A stretch of 64,000 nucleotides of DNA, from the NCBI RefSeq assembly GCF_010122465.1, contig NZ_WLZY01000008.1, positions 186,001-250,000 of the forward strand, in the 5' to 3' direction. The DNA comes from Phytoactinopolyspora mesophila. Its GTDB lineage: Bacteria > Actinomycetota > Actinomycetes > Jiangellales > Jiangellaceae. Every line of letters starts with the position of its first letter. The first letter of the stretch is position 1. The notes beneath the pieces were generated by a model that was not told the DNA's origin, ran no database searches, and saw only the letters and a list, made by a program, of their open reading frames with translations. This document shows positions 48,837 to 58,741 of the stretch, in pieces. The translations under genes were made by a program, and so were the position numbers.

Positions 48837-51101
48837 TCAGACCACGCCGGTCAGGTTGAACGACTCCGTGTGATGGCAGCTCGTGAGCCGGCCAGAGCCA
48901 GTACGCCGCAGTTCAGGAACTGTGCTTACACAGCTGTCATCCCGCCGGTGCGGACAGCGGGTATGGAACGGGCAACCCGGCGGCGGATTGGTCGGATCAG
49001 GCAGATCGTCTGAAACCTCAGGCGCCTGCCGCTGGTTCCGGAGCCGCGGATCAGGCAGGGGCACCGCCCGCATCAGGGCCTCGGAATACGGGTGGTGCGG
49101 CTGCCGGTAGAGATCCACGGTGTCGGCGGCCTCGACCACCTTGCCCAGGTACATCACGGTGACCCGGTCACAGATGTGCTCGACCACAGACAAGTCGTGA
49201 GAGACGAACAAGTACGTGAGATCGAACTCGGCCTGCAGGTCGAGCAGCAGATTGAGGATCTGCGCGCGCACGGAGACGTCGAGCGCGGACACGGCCTCGT
49301 CGGCGATGACCAGGCGCGGCCTGGTGATCAACGCCCGGGCGATATTGATGCGCTGCCGCTCTCCGCCGGAGAACGCGTGCGGATAACGCCGGATGTACTC
49401 CGGCCGGAGGCCGACACGGGACAGCATCTGAGCCACCCGGTCCTCCCGCTCCGACCCCTCCGCCAGCCGGTTCACCCGCAATGGCTCACCGATGATCTGG
49501 CCCAGCGTCATCCGCGGATTCAACGACGAGTGCGGATCCTGGAAGATCACCCGGATTTCCCGGCGGTACTGGTGCAGATCCCGGCGTCGGATGCCGGCCA
49601 GGTCAACCCTTTCACCGTCTTCGCGCCGGTAGTGGATATGCCCCGACGTCGGCTCCAGCAGCCGCGCGATGCAGCGGCCGAGCGTGGTCTTGCCGCATCC
49701 GGACTCGCCGACGAGGCCCAGCGTCTCACCGGGCCGGATACTGAGGTCGACGCCGTCGACGGCACGGACGAAGCCACGGGTCCGCTGGAGCAGCCCGGAC
49801 TTCACCGGGAAGTACAGACGCAGGTCTTTGACCTCGAGCAGCGGAGCAGCGGCGGTAGCAGAGTCAGGGCCAGGTGCTGTCTCTTCCACCACCGGCGCCG
49901 CCGGCGCCGCGACCGCGCGGCGAGCCACGTCATCGGATCCGTGGCCGCCACGGTTGACCGCGTCGGGGCCAGCGTGCGGCGTGTCCAGACCTCCCCCGCC
50001 AGCCAGCGCGTCCGGGACTGAGTACAAATGGCAGTGCGCCCGGTGCCCGGCCTCGCCGAACTGGATGAGCGGAGGCTCCTCGGTGTCGCACACCCCTGGC
50101 ATGGCCCAGTCGCACCGGGTGTGGAACGGGCATCCGGCCGGCCGATTCTGTGGGTGCGGCACCATACCCCGGATCGCTTTCAGCCGTTCCCGGCCCGCGC
50201 TCACGGCTGCCGATCCGCCCCGCACGCCGCGCATCGTGGGAATCGAACGGAGCAACGACTTGGTGTACGGGTGTTTCGGATCGGAGAAGATCTGCTCCAC
50301 CGAGCCGTGTTCGGCGACCTTGCCCAGATACATCACGGTGACCTCGTCGGCGATCTCGGCCACCACACCGAGGTCGTGGGTGATGAACACCATCGCCATA
50401 CCGTTCTGCTCCTGCAGGTTCTTCAGCAGGTCGATGATTCTGGCCTGGGTCGTCACATCCAGAGCGGTCGTGGGCTCGTCGGCGATCAGCAGAGCCGGAT
50501 CACACGACAACGCGATCGCGATCATCACCCGCTGGCACATGCCACCGGACATCTGGAACGAATAGCTGTCGAACCGCTTCTCCGCCTGCGGGATACCTAC
50601 CCAGCGCAGGAGTTCGATGCCCTTCTCACGAGCCTCGGCCTTGGTGAGTCCACGGTGCAGCTGCAGCGTTTCAGCCAGCTGCGCTCCGACCGGGTACATC
50701 GGCGACAACGAGGCCATCGACTCCTGAAAGACCATGCCGATCTCGCCGCCACGGACTCGCCGGATCTCTTCACCGGCCGGGTCCAGCGCCGCCAGATCCG
50801 TCCACTCCCGCCGGTCCGGGCGCCATTGGATCTGCCCGCCGACGATCCGCCCGGGGCGGTCCACCAGCTGCAGCACGGATCGGGCGGTAATCGACTTTCC
50901 GCAGCCTGACTCGCCCACGACACACACCGTCTTGCCGTTCGGCACGGTGAGGTTCATGCCGTCGACCGCCTTCACCACCCCCTCGTTCGTGAAGAAGTGG
51001 GTCTGAAGCCCTTCGATCCGCAGCAGCGGCTCCCCCATCGGCAACCGCGACAGCTCCGGGTCGGCGACGGCAGTGGCCAAGGATCGGTTCGAGGCATCCA
51101 T
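48837..51101 (-). CDS. Fused dual-ATPase subunit of a peptide/oligosaccharide-type ABC importer (DppD-DppF fusion)
   Basis: The 754-residue protein contains two complete ABC domains. The first (about residues 25-330) has Walker [12 protein letters not shown] and signature MSGGMCQRV; the second (about 425-735) has [12 protein letters not shown] and FSGGERQRI. Both end in the Cys-rich GCPFHTRC oligopeptide-ATPase motif. A disordered linker near 360-420 joins them. In most systems these are separate DppD and DppF proteins. I chose ATG 51101 ([12 protein letters not shown]) with AGGGAG ahead. It follows the two permeases and completes the importer. Confidence 0.92.
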   Translation of the reverse strand: MDASNRSLATAVADPELSRLPMGEPLLRIEGLQTHFFTNEGVVKAVDGMNLTVPNGKTVCVVGESGCGKSITARSVLQLVDRPGRIVGGQIQWRPDRREWTDLAALDPAGEEIRRVRGGEIGMVFQESMASLSPMYPVGAQLAETLQLHRGLTKAEAREKGIELLRWVGIPQAEKRFDSYSFQMSGGMCQRVMIAIALSCDPALLIADEPTTALDVTTQARIIDLLKNLQEQNGMAMVFITHDLGVVAEIADEVTVMYLGKVAEHGSVEQIFSDPKHPYTKSLLRSIPTMRGVRGGSAAVSAGRERLKAIRGMVPHPQNRPAGCPFHTRCDWAMPGVCDTEEPPLIQFGEAGHRAHCHLYSVPDALAGGGGLDTPHAGPDAVNRGGHGSDDVARRAVAAPAAPVVEETAPGPDSATAAAPLLEVKDLRLYFPVKSGLLQRTRGFVRAVDGVDLSIRPGETLGLVGESGCGKTTLGRCIARLLEPTSGHIHYRREDGERVDLAGIRRRDLHQYRREIRVIFQDPHSSLNPRMTLGQIIGEPLRVNRLAEGSEREDRVAQMLSRVGLRPEYIRRYPHAFSGGERQRINIARALITRPRLVIADEAVSALDVSVRAQILNLLLDLQAEFDLTYLFVSHDLSVVEHICDRVTVMYLGKVVEAADTVDLYRQPHHPYSEALMRAVPLPDPRLRNQRQAPEVSDDLPDPTNPPPGCPFHTRCPHRRDDSCVSTVPELRRTGSGRLTSCHHTESFNLTGVV

Positions 51102-51120
51102 CAAATCTCCCTGGCAGTTT

Positions 51121-52287
51121 CTAGTGCTTGTATGGGTCGGCCGCATCGCGCAGGCCGTCGCCGAAGAAGTTCAGCGACAGCACCGCCACGATCACGGCGA
51201 TGCCGGGCAGCATCATCCACGGCGCGGTCTCGATCACCCGGATGCTCTGCGCTTCCTCGAGGAGCACGCCCCAGCTCACGGTGGGCGACTGCAGGCCGAT
51301 TCCGATGAACGACAGCGCCGTCTCCGCGAGGATCATCGCCGGGATCGCCAGCGACATGTTGGCGATGATGTGGCTGGTGAACGACGGCAACATGTGCCGG
51401 AAGATGATCCGTGGCTGGCTGGCGCCATCGACCGTCGCGGCCATCACGAACTCCTCTTGCCGCAGCGCGAAGAACTTCCCGCGCACTTCCCGCCCCAGCG
51501 CGGCCCAGCTGATCAAGGAGAGGATCACCGTCAGCGCGAAGTACCGCTGCAACGACCCCCAATGGGGTGGGATCGCGGCCATCAAACCCATCCACAACGG
51601 GATGGTGGGGATGGAGACGACGAATTCGATGATCCGCTGAATGATGTTGTCCACCCAGCCGCCGAAGTAGCCGGAGATTCCGCCGAGGGTGATCCCGAGC
51701 AGGAAGCTCAAGACCACACCGACCAAGCCGATCGACATCGAGACCGCCGTGGCATGGATGATCCGGGAGAGCATGTCGTGCCCCAGCGCGTCGGCGCCGA
51801 GGAGGTACATCGGCGGACCGTCCGGGTCTTTGGGTCCGATCAGATGCCGGTCCCAGGTGATCAGCCCGAGGATCTTGTATTCCTCACCACGCACGAAAAG
51901 CCCGACCGGAACCTTCTGGGATTCGTCGATCTCCCAGGTCAGGCCCAGCGTGTCCGGGTCCTGCTCGGCGACGTAGCCGTGCACGTGCAGACCCCATTCG
52001 CCGTCATCGACGAACTGCAGCCGTTGCGGCGGTGCGTACGTGTACTCGGAGTCGAAATGCGAACTCGAGTACGGCGCGAGAAATCCGGCGAAGATCGCCA
52101 CCAGGTAAATGAAGATGGTGACGATCCCGCCGACGACGGCGAGCCGGTGCCGTTTGAAGGTCCACCACACCAGCTTCCACTGGGGGGCGACGGAGATCTC
52201 CGGTTCGTCGGAGATCTTGCGATCGAAGGCAGCCGGGCCGGAGCCGTCATCCGACGGGTCGTGTTCGTCAACATGCTGCTGTGTCAT
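51121..52287 (-). CDS. ABC importer permease, DppC type with long extracytoplasmic loop
   Basis: This 388-residue permease has TM1 after a 40-residue N-terminus, then about 120 extracytoplasmic residues (YTYAPPQRLQFVDDGEWGLH, then YKILGLITWDRHLIGP) before the core. The coupling loop and DppC signature include LGHDMLSRIIHA and NMSLAIPAMILAETALSFIG. The long first loop with an APPQ motif is characteristic, as I recall, of a DppC subgroup (Agp-like) that moves oligosaccharides rather than peptides. ATG 52287 has GGGAG nine bases upstream. It works with the DppB-type protein upstream. Confidence 0.88.
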   Translation of the reverse strand: MTQQHVDEHDPSDDGSGPAAFDRKISDEPEISVAPQWKLVWWTFKRHRLAVVGGIVTIFIYLVAIFAGFLAPYSSSHFDSEYTYAPPQRLQFVDDGEWGLHVHGYVAEQDPDTLGLTWEIDESQKVPVGLFVRGEEYKILGLITWDRHLIGPKDPDGPPMYLLGADALGHDMLSRIIHATAVSMSIGLVGVVLSFLLGITLGGISGYFGGWVDNIIQRIIEFVVSIPTIPLWMGLMAAIPPHWGSLQRYFALTVILSLISWAALGREVRGKFFALRQEEFVMAATVDGASQPRIIFRHMLPSFTSHIIANMSLAIPAMILAETALSFIGIGLQSPTVSWGVLLEEAQSIRVIETAPWMMLPGIAVIVAVLSLNFFGDGLRDAADPYKH

Positions 52288-52303
52288 GTCCAGCTACTCC
52301 CAA

Positions 52304-53299
52304 CTACCGGCCGTACCGCAGCCGGACACGGGGGTCGAGCCACCCGAGCAACAGGTCGGAGACCAGCGTGCCGATTACCACCAGCACGGCGCTGATCAGG
52401 ATGAGCGAGCCCGCGAGATACATGTCCTGGGCCATCAACGCCCGGAGCAGAAGCGGTCCGGTCGTGTCCAGGTTGAGCACCCTCGAGACAATGGCGTCGG
52501 CACCGATCAGCGACGCCAGGATCCAGCCGATCGTGGAGAAGAACGGGTTCAGCGCCACCCGCAGCGGATACTTCACCGTCAGCCGTTTCTCCGGCAGGCC
52601 CCGGGCCCGGGCCGCCACTACGTAGGGCTTACGGAGCTCGTCGAGCAGATTGTTCCGCAGGATCCGGATCAACCCCGCCGTGCCGGCCGTGCCCCACACC
52701 ACGATCGGGACCCACAGATGGCCCAGCACGTCGAGTATCTTCCCGAGGTTCCAAGCCGAGTCGGCGTACTCAGGTGAGACGATGCCACCGGGGCTCTGGC
52801 CGAAGTACCGCAAGCCCACCCACATCAGCACGAGCGCGATCATGAAGTTCGGGACGGCGAGCCCGATGAAGCCGATCATCGTGAAGGCATAGTCACCAAC
52901 CGAGTGCTGCCGCAGGGCGGAGTAGACACCGATCGGGAACGCCACGATCCAGATGAACAAGATCGTGGCGACCGACAGACCCACCGTCAGCGCCAGCCGG
53001 TTGCCGATCAGCGCCGAGACGGGCCGGTTCCAGTCGAAGGAATGGCCGAAGTCCAGCCCGAACACGATGTTGGTGATCCACGTGTAGTACTGACTGATGA
53101 ACGATTGCCCCAGCCCGTATCGTTCTCGCAGCGCAGCCAGCTGGGCGGAGTCGATCTCCCCGCCCTCTGCCTCCATCTGGGCGACCACCGTCGTGAGGTA
53201 GTCGCCCGGGGGCAGCTGGATGATCGCGAACGAGATAATCGAGATCACGAACAACGTCGGGATCATCACGAGAATCCGGCGTGCGATATACCCCAGCAC
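52304..53299 (-). CDS. ABC importer permease, DppB type
   Basis: This 331-residue permease has the DppB N-terminus MLGYIARRILVMIPTLFVIS and six helices. A typical DppB extracytoplasmic segment follows TM1 (LPPGDYLTTVVAQMEAEGG), and a coupling loop AARARGLPEKRLTVKYPLR lies in the C-terminal half. The start is GTG 53299 with AGGAG upstream. The dppC-like gene begins 16 bp downstream. It forms the membrane channel of the importer encoded at 48837-53299; the matching binding protein is divergent at 55913. Confidence 0.9.
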   Translation of the reverse strand: MLGYIARRILVMIPTLFVISIISFAIIQLPPGDYLTTVVAQMEAEGGEIDSAQLAALRERYGLGQSFISQYYTWITNIVFGLDFGHSFDWNRPVSALIGNRLALTVGLSVATILFIWIVAFPIGVYSALRQHSVGDYAFTMIGFIGLAVPNFMIALVLMWVGLRYFGQSPGGIVSPEYADSAWNLGKILDVLGHLWVPIVVWGTAGTAGLIRILRNNLLDELRKPYVVAARARGLPEKRLTVKYPLRVALNPFFSTIGWILASLIGADAIVSRVLNLDTTGPLLLRALMAQDMYLAGSLILISAVLVVIGTLVSDLLLGWLDPRVRLRYGR

Positions 53300-53383
53300 T
53301 CGTCGGCTCTCCTCTCGCTGGGTTCATGGACACACGGTGCCGCAGCGGTTCAGCGCCGCGGCACCGCGTGTTCGGTGACGGTT

Positions 53384-55813
53384 CTAGTCGGCGTCTCCGG
53401 ATGTCGTGCGCTCCTCGACCAGCCGGAACCGCAATGCGTCGGCGCGGTGATAGCCCGACCCGACCGTGAGTGTCACGCCGCCGCCGGTGCCGGCATCGAA
53501 CGTCCACTGCCCGAGGGCGTACCAATCACCCATGCCGTCGACCGGATCGATCGTGACGTCGGCTGAGCCGTCGGCGTGTTCGACCGAGTAGTGCGCCGAA
53601 CGCGTTGTGGTGGCATGGTCCGGCCACCACACGGCGACCTCGTATTCACCGCCGGTGGGCAGTTCCGGCACCCAGGTCGCCGTCGAACCCGCCGTGTTGC
53701 TGTAGCGGGTCAGCGAGCCGTCGTAGCCGGTGAGATTGCTGGAGATCCACGTTCCGCTCTCGGTGTAGGCCTTGGCGCAGTCCGCGTGAACGGTCTGCGT
53801 GGTGACGACGACGTCCTGATCGTCACCTGACGACGGCGGCTGTGGCACCCACGCCGGCGGGCCGGTGCGCTGTTTCTCATAAGGGATCAGCTGCGCGGCC
53901 GACGAAAGATCGCCGCCGCTGCTGTGCTCGATCTGCAGCCGCAGGTACCGCGCGGTAACGCCGTCGAGGTCGACGTCCTTGGGCAGCCTGGTGCGGTCCC
54001 ACTCCACCTCGGCGACGTCGGTGAAGTCCGTGCCGTCGCGGCTGGCCTGCACCGTTGCCCGGAGGATGGTGCCGATCGCGCTGTCGTACCGCGGCTGGTA
54101 GCGCAGCGCTGACAACCGGCGTACCCGCTCCATGTCGATGGTGATCTCGTGCGGCAGCTCGACGGCGGCATCCGAGTGCCAGTGGGTGCGAATGTCGCCG
54201 TCGACGGCGCGCTCCGCCCCGCGATGCTCGGCCTCGGTGGAAGCCGTGGCGCTCAGCTGCCCGGCCGGAATGGCATGGCCGCTCGGCTCGTCCGGCCAGC
54301 TGGCATGAGGATCGGCCGCGTCTTCGGACAGCGGCTCCCGGTTGCCGGCCGAGGCTGTGCCGGAACCACGAATGACGAGGTCGGTCACGACGGCGGCGTG
54401 ATCAGAGTAGAACGGGAACCGATCGTCGAGTGCGGAGCCTTGCTGCTCCGGCAGCCGCTCGGTGAGCGTCGCCGAGTCCAGGACCCGCACGTCGTCACCG
54501 CGAGTGAAGACGTAGTCGATACGGCCGGGAGCGAAGATCTGGCCACGGGCGGGGTCCATGGTCGAACCGGGGTAACGGCCGGCGTCGGGATACGCCCACC
54601 GATACGTGTCAGTGAAACCGGCCTCGGTGAACATCCGGGTCACCGGCCAGTCGAGTACCAGGCCGCCGTGACCGAAGACGGGTGCGAAGCGCTCGCTCCA
54701 GTCCAGATGCGAGAGCGTGTTCAGGTCGCCGCCGATGATGATGGGAGCGTCGTCGTCGCCGACATAAGTCGTCAGCCGGTCCTCGAGCACGGTAGTGGCC
54801 ATCCGCACCCGGTTACGCTCGTCGGTGCCGATGACCTCGTCGTCGGTGTGATGCCGGCACAATCCGAGCGTCTCTTCGAAGGCGGCCCGGTTGGCGTGTG
54901 TACGGGCGTTGTCCTGGTGATGCAGCCAGGTGGAGAAGGCATGGACATGCCCGCCGTCCGGCAAGCCGAGGCGCGCGCCACCGAAGTGGAAGGACGAGAC
55001 GCCACCACCGGAGATGCGCTCGTACACCTCCTCGACCGGCAACCAGGTGTACAGCCAGAGGTTGTCCCGGTCCGGAGCCTGGCCCGGCTCGCGGGTGATC
55101 TGGACGCCGGTGAACTCGCGACCGTCATTCCGGTTCCGGTTCAGGGCTGCCTCGATGTCTGCCCCGGCACCGTAGGTCTCGACCAGGAACAACACGTCGG
55201 GGTCTTCGTGCCGGACGAACTCCAGCAATTCGTCGAGGTTCTGTTCGCCCATTCCGGCGCCTTGCGCCGGGTCCAGGGTTCCGCCGAGCCAGATGTTGAA
55301 CGTCATGACCCTCAACGCGGTGCCGACCTCGCCATCCGGTACCGCGCCGACGGTCACGTCGACGCTCAGGTCCTGGGGCGCGTCGCCAGTGGGAACGTGG
55401 AACTCTCGGGTGGTGGTCTCGCCGTCGGCCGTATAGCGGCGCCACCGCTCGATCGCGTCACCGCCTTCCGACACCTCGACGGTGGCCTCGTGGGTGAGTC
55501 CGTCTACTGCCTGCCATGAAGCGCTGACCTGGCAGTCACTCGCCAGGGACTCCAGCGGCATGGTCACCGACGGGTGGTCCGAGGTGTCGAGCTCAGCCGT
55601 CGCAGCCGGTTGGCCGCCGCAGATGAGCTCGGCCCGCACCAGACCCTCTTCTGCCGGCATGTCGGGCGGTGCGGCGAGGGTGAAGGTCACCGTCGCGCTG
55701 CCGCTCTGATCGGTTGGCCCCGCGTTCTTTTGGGCTTGGTGTCCGTTCGCCAGGGCGGACGACGCCGCCAGCATCACGCCAGCGACGACGATTACTCCAA
55801 GCGAGTCGCGCAT
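53384..55813 (-). CDS. Secreted endonuclease/exonuclease/phosphatase-family enzyme with discoidin and golvesin-like domains
   Basis: This 809-residue exported protein starts at ATG 55813 (MRDSLGVIVVAGVMLAASSALA, a signal peptide; AAGG seven bases ahead). An Ig-like region is followed by an EEP catalytic domain at about 168-480, with RVMTFNIWLGG, GGDLNTLSHLDW, GRIDYVF and FYSDHAAVV providing the metal and catalytic residues. A F5/8 type C (discoidin) domain at about 510-640 and a golvesin/Xly-like beta-sandwich at about 665-800 probably bind glycans. It may cleave a phosphodiester in an extracellular polymer. It belongs to the transport cluster by position, 84 bp upstream of dppB. Confidence 0.82.
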   Translation of the reverse strand: MRDSLGVIVVAGVMLAASSALANGHQAQKNAGPTDQSGSATVTFTLAAPPDMPAEEGLVRAELICGGQPAATAELDTSDHPSVTMPLESLASDCQVSASWQAVDGLTHEATVEVSEGGDAIERWRRYTADGETTTREFHVPTGDAPQDLSVDVTVGAVPDGEVGTALRVMTFNIWLGGTLDPAQGAGMGEQNLDELLEFVRHEDPDVLFLVETYGAGADIEAALNRNRNDGREFTGVQITREPGQAPDRDNLWLYTWLPVEEVYERISGGGVSSFHFGGARLGLPDGGHVHAFSTWLHHQDNARTHANRAAFEETLGLCRHHTDDEVIGTDERNRVRMATTVLEDRLTTYVGDDDAPIIIGGDLNTLSHLDWSERFAPVFGHGGLVLDWPVTRMFTEAGFTDTYRWAYPDAGRYPGSTMDPARGQIFAPGRIDYVFTRGDDVRVLDSATLTERLPEQQGSALDDRFPFYSDHAAVVTDLVIRGSGTASAGNREPLSEDAADPHASWPDEPSGHAIPAGQLSATASTEAEHRGAERAVDGDIRTHWHSDAAVELPHEITIDMERVRRLSALRYQPRYDSAIGTILRATVQASRDGTDFTDVAEVEWDRTRLPKDVDLDGVTARYLRLQIEHSSGGDLSSAAQLIPYEKQRTGPPAWVPQPPSSGDDQDVVVTTQTVHADCAKAYTESGTWISSNLTGYDGSLTRYSNTAGSTATWVPELPTGGEYEVAVWWPDHATTTRSAHYSVEHADGSADVTIDPVDGMGDWYALGQWTFDAGTGGGVTLTVGSGYHRADALRFRLVEERTTSGDAD

Positions 55814-55912
55814 CTTTCGACCTTGACTATGCGTAGGAGGCATGTTCAGATCAGAGCATGCACGAAATCGAGAGTCAATAGGCAGTTTCAAATCGGCGAA
55901 CGGAGGACACTC

Positions 55913-57865
55913 GTGACCGGACACCTGTCACGCAGACGATTCCTCGCGGCCGGAAGTGGCGCCGTGAGTGCTTACCTGCTCGTTGGATGCAACCTCGACC
56001 CCGAACCACGAAACGGAGGAGACGACTCGGGTCCCGGCCCGAGCCCAAGCGGAGAATCGCCAATGCTGGCGAAGAGAGTCGAGGCAGGTGAACTGCCCCC
56101 GCTGGCCGAGCGAATCCCGATGAACCCGCTCGTCGTCGACCCGGTAGAGGAGATCGGCCGGTACGGCGGGAACCTGACCAGCGCGATCCTCGGCCCGGCC
56201 GAGGCCATCCAGATGTTCCGCGTCGTCGGCTACGAAGGCCTCGTGCGCTGGACTCCCGACTGGGACCTCGCCGTCATCCCGAACATCGCGGAGAGTTTCG
56301 AGGTCAGCCCGGACGACCGCGAGTTCACCTTCCGGCTGCGCGAGGGCATGAAATGGTCCGACGGCGAGCCGTTCACCGCTGACGATCTCGTCTTCGCCCG
56401 CAACGACGTGCTCAACAACGACGAGCTGTACCCGAGCGGCGCCGGAAATCCGGTCCGGGCCGAGAAGATCGACGACTACACCGTGACCTTCATCTTCGAC
56501 GACCCGGAGGGCCTGTTCCTGCCCAACCAGGCCCGGGTGCACAGCTCAAACGCCGGCACCACGCTGGTCAGCCTGCCCAAGCACGTACTCGAGCAATACC
56601 ACGCGGATTTCAACCCGGACATCGACGAGCTCGTCGACGCCGAGGGGGCCGCGGACTGGGTCCAACTGTTCCTGGACAAGACCGACATCTGGTCGAACTC
56701 CGACCTGCCGACGCTCAACCCGTGGATCATCATCGATCCGGTCGGGGAGGGCAACCAGGTCCGGCTCGAACGCAACCCCTACTACTTCAAAACCGATCCC
56801 GAGGGAAACCAGCTCCCCTACATCGACCGGGTCACCTACGACATCATCCAGGACGACGAGGTCATCCTGTTGCGGGTCGTGTCCGGTGACATCGATCTGC
56901 AGCTACGTCCGGTCAACAGCCTGGAAAACCGGCCGATCCTGGCCGCCGACCGCGAGTCGGGTGGCTTCCGGTTCTTCGACGCCATCCCGGCCAACATGAA
57001 CACGATGGCGTTGTGCCTGAACCTCAGCCACAAGGACGAGGCGGTCCGCGAGGTCTTCCGCAACAAGGACTTCCGGATCGGGCTGTCTCACGCCATCAAC
57101 CGAGAAGAGATCATCACCGCCGTCTACCAGCGGCAAGGTGAGCCATGGCAATGCGCACCGCGACCGGAGTCGCCGCTGTTCGACGAAAAGCTCGCCAAGC
57201 AGTACACCGAATACGACGTCGACCTGGCCAACGAGTACCTGGACAGTGTCCTGCCCGAGAAAGACGGCTCCGGGTACCGCCTGCTGCCGAACGGCGACCG
57301 GCTGCGGATTCTGATCGAGTTCGCCACCGGGATCTGGCCCGACTACCCGGGCACGCTGAACCTCATCGAGGGCTACTGGAAGGCGGTGGGGGTCGACACC
57401 AGCGTCAACGGCATGGATCGCTCGTTGTTCCTGGAAAGGACCGAGGCCGGCGATCACGACGCGGCCGTATGGCAAGGTTCCGGGGGCCTCAACGACATCT
57501 ACCTCAATCCCCGTTTCTATGCGCCGACGGGCGCCGGCAATGCCGCCTATGCGTTCACCTGGACCGAGTGGTACACCAGCGGCGGCGAAAGCGGCGAGGA
57601 ACCGCCCGAGCCGGTGCGTCGCCAGTTCGAGCTCTACGACCAGGTCAAGGCCACCACTGATGCGGACGAGCAAGCCACGGCGATGACCGAGATTCTCCAG
57701 ATCGCCAAAGAAGAGTTCTGGGTGATGGGCATCAACTTGCAGCCCGAGGAGTACGGTGTGGTCAGCGCGGCGCTTCGCAACGTCCCCGACGCGATGCCCA
57801 ATGCCTGGGACTACCCGACCCCGGCACCCACCAACCCGGAGCAGTACTTCTTCGATGGCGAATAG
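55913..57865 (+). CDS. Tat-exported substrate-binding lipoprotein of the peptide/oligosaccharide ABC importer (family 5)
   Basis: This 650-residue SBP_bac_5 protein starts at GTG 55913, with GGAGG six bases ahead. The signal peptide has a twin-arginine motif (SRRRFLAAG) and a lipobox (YLLVGC), so it is folded, exported by Tat and lipidated. The body has SBP_bac_5 features: FEVSPDDREFTFRLREGMKWSDG, DLVFARNDV and NKDFRIGLSHAINREEI. Binding proteins of 600-650 residues in this family often carry oligosaccharides or opines. It is divergent from the phosphoesterase gene by about 100 bp and overlaps the iclR gene. Confidence 0.9.
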   Translation: MTGHLSRRRFLAAGSGAVSAYLLVGCNLDPEPRNGGDDSGPGPSPSGESPMLAKRVEAGELPPLAERIPMNPLVVDPVEEIGRYGGNLTSAILGPAEAIQMFRVVGYEGLVRWTPDWDLAVIPNIAESFEVSPDDREFTFRLREGMKWSDGEPFTADDLVFARNDVLNNDELYPSGAGNPVRAEKIDDYTVTFIFDDPEGLFLPNQARVHSSNAGTTLVSLPKHVLEQYHADFNPDIDELVDAEGAADWVQLFLDKTDIWSNSDLPTLNPWIIIDPVGEGNQVRLERNPYYFKTDPEGNQLPYIDRVTYDIIQDDEVILLRVVSGDIDLQLRPVNSLENRPILAADRESGGFRFFDAIPANMNTMALCLNLSHKDEAVREVFRNKDFRIGLSHAINREEIITAVYQRQGEPWQCAPRPESPLFDEKLAKQYTEYDVDLANEYLDSVLPEKDGSGYRLLPNGDRLRILIEFATGIWPDYPGTLNLIEGYWKAVGVDTSVNGMDRSLFLERTEAGDHDAAVWQGSGGLNDIYLNPRFYAPTGAGNAAYAFTWTEWYTSGGESGEEPPEPVRRQFELYDQVKATTDADEQATAMTEILQIAKEEFWVMGINLQPEEYGVVSAALRNVPDAMPNAWDYPTPAPTNPEQYFFDGE

Positions 57866-58631
57866 AGCAGCAGCCGAGCGGTCTGGCGCGTCGGCCAAGG
57901 CGCTGGCCAACGGGGTCACGGTGCTCCAGGCTCTGGTGGAGTCCAACGAACCTGTTTCGGCCAGCGAGATCGCCCGCCGGGTCGGGCTGCACCAGAGCTC
58001 GGTGTCCCGGATCCTGTCGACGCTCGCGGAGGCCGGTTACGCACGCAAGACCGGCTACCGCAGCTTCGCTCCGGACTTCGGTGTGCTGTCGCTCGGTGCG
58101 GCGGCGATCACACAGTTCCGGCTCGCCCACCGTCCTCGCAAGGCGATGGAGGACGCTGCCCGGCTTGCCCGGGGCGCCGCGGTGTCACTCTCGGTGCTGT
58201 GGCGTGGTGAAGTGATCTACTTCCTACGGACGCGTGGGGGGGATCAGCCGGTCCTGTTCAACGCCGACGGCTGGCCGCTGCATCTGTCCGCGCCAGGCCT
58301 TCGGCTGCTGCTCGAACTCCCGGAGAACGAAGCTCTCGAGCTGCTCCGGGAGTCCCGGAAGAAGTACGGCTGGGAACGCCCGGAATCACCGGCTCCACAG
58401 TCCGAGGAAGAGGCACTCGCGCGCGGCCGCGAACTGCTGGCACACGAGTGCCTCATCCTGGACGGCTGGCTGAAGCCCGGGCATATGTCCTCCGCCATCA
58501 CCGTGGACGCGCCGGGCGAACCGCCCGTCGCGCTCTCGGTGACCGGACGGACCGAGCTCGCCGACCCGGACACGATCCGGTTGTGGCTGCACAGCTTCCG
58601 CCGCTCGGTCGAACAGGCGCTCAGCGACTAA
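57855..58631 (+). CDS. IclR-family transcriptional regulator
   Basis: This 258-residue regulator has an N-terminal winged helix-turn-helix (residues 15-75, ANGVTVLQALVESNEPVSAS and VGLHQSSVSRILSTLAEAGY) and a C-terminal GAF-like effector domain (RGAAVSLSVLWRGEVIYFLR). ATG 57855 overlaps the last codons of the binding protein, so the two are translationally coupled. IclR proteins usually control adjacent catabolic genes in response to a metabolite of the pathway. It is a good candidate for the local regulator of the 48.8-61 kb module. Confidence 0.92.
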   Translation: MANRAAAERSGASAKALANGVTVLQALVESNEPVSASEIARRVGLHQSSVSRILSTLAEAGYARKTGYRSFAPDFGVLSLGAAAITQFRLAHRPRKAMEDAARLARGAAVSLSVLWRGEVIYFLRTRGGDQPVLFNADGWPLHLSAPGLRLLLELPENEALELLRESRKKYGWERPESPAPQSEEEALARGRELLAHECLILDGWLKPGHMSSAITVDAPGEPPVALSVTGRTELADPDTIRLWLHSFRRSVEQALSD

Positions 58632-58632
58632 G

Positions 58633-58648
58633 AACCCGCGCGGGTTTT
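58633..58648 (+). terminator. Weak terminator after the iclR gene
   Basis: The palindrome AACCCGCGCGGGTT two bases past the stop is followed by TT, so a small GC hairpin with a T-rich end can form. The stem is short, so read-through into the FAD oxidoreductase gene is likely. Confidence 0.45.
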
Positions 58649-58741
58649 AAACCTCTAGCCCTCCAAGCATTCCTTCCGCCGTGGTCGCCGCCGCATCGTG
58701 GCGTCCGCGACGGCGAAAACTCATACCGATAGGAACGAACC

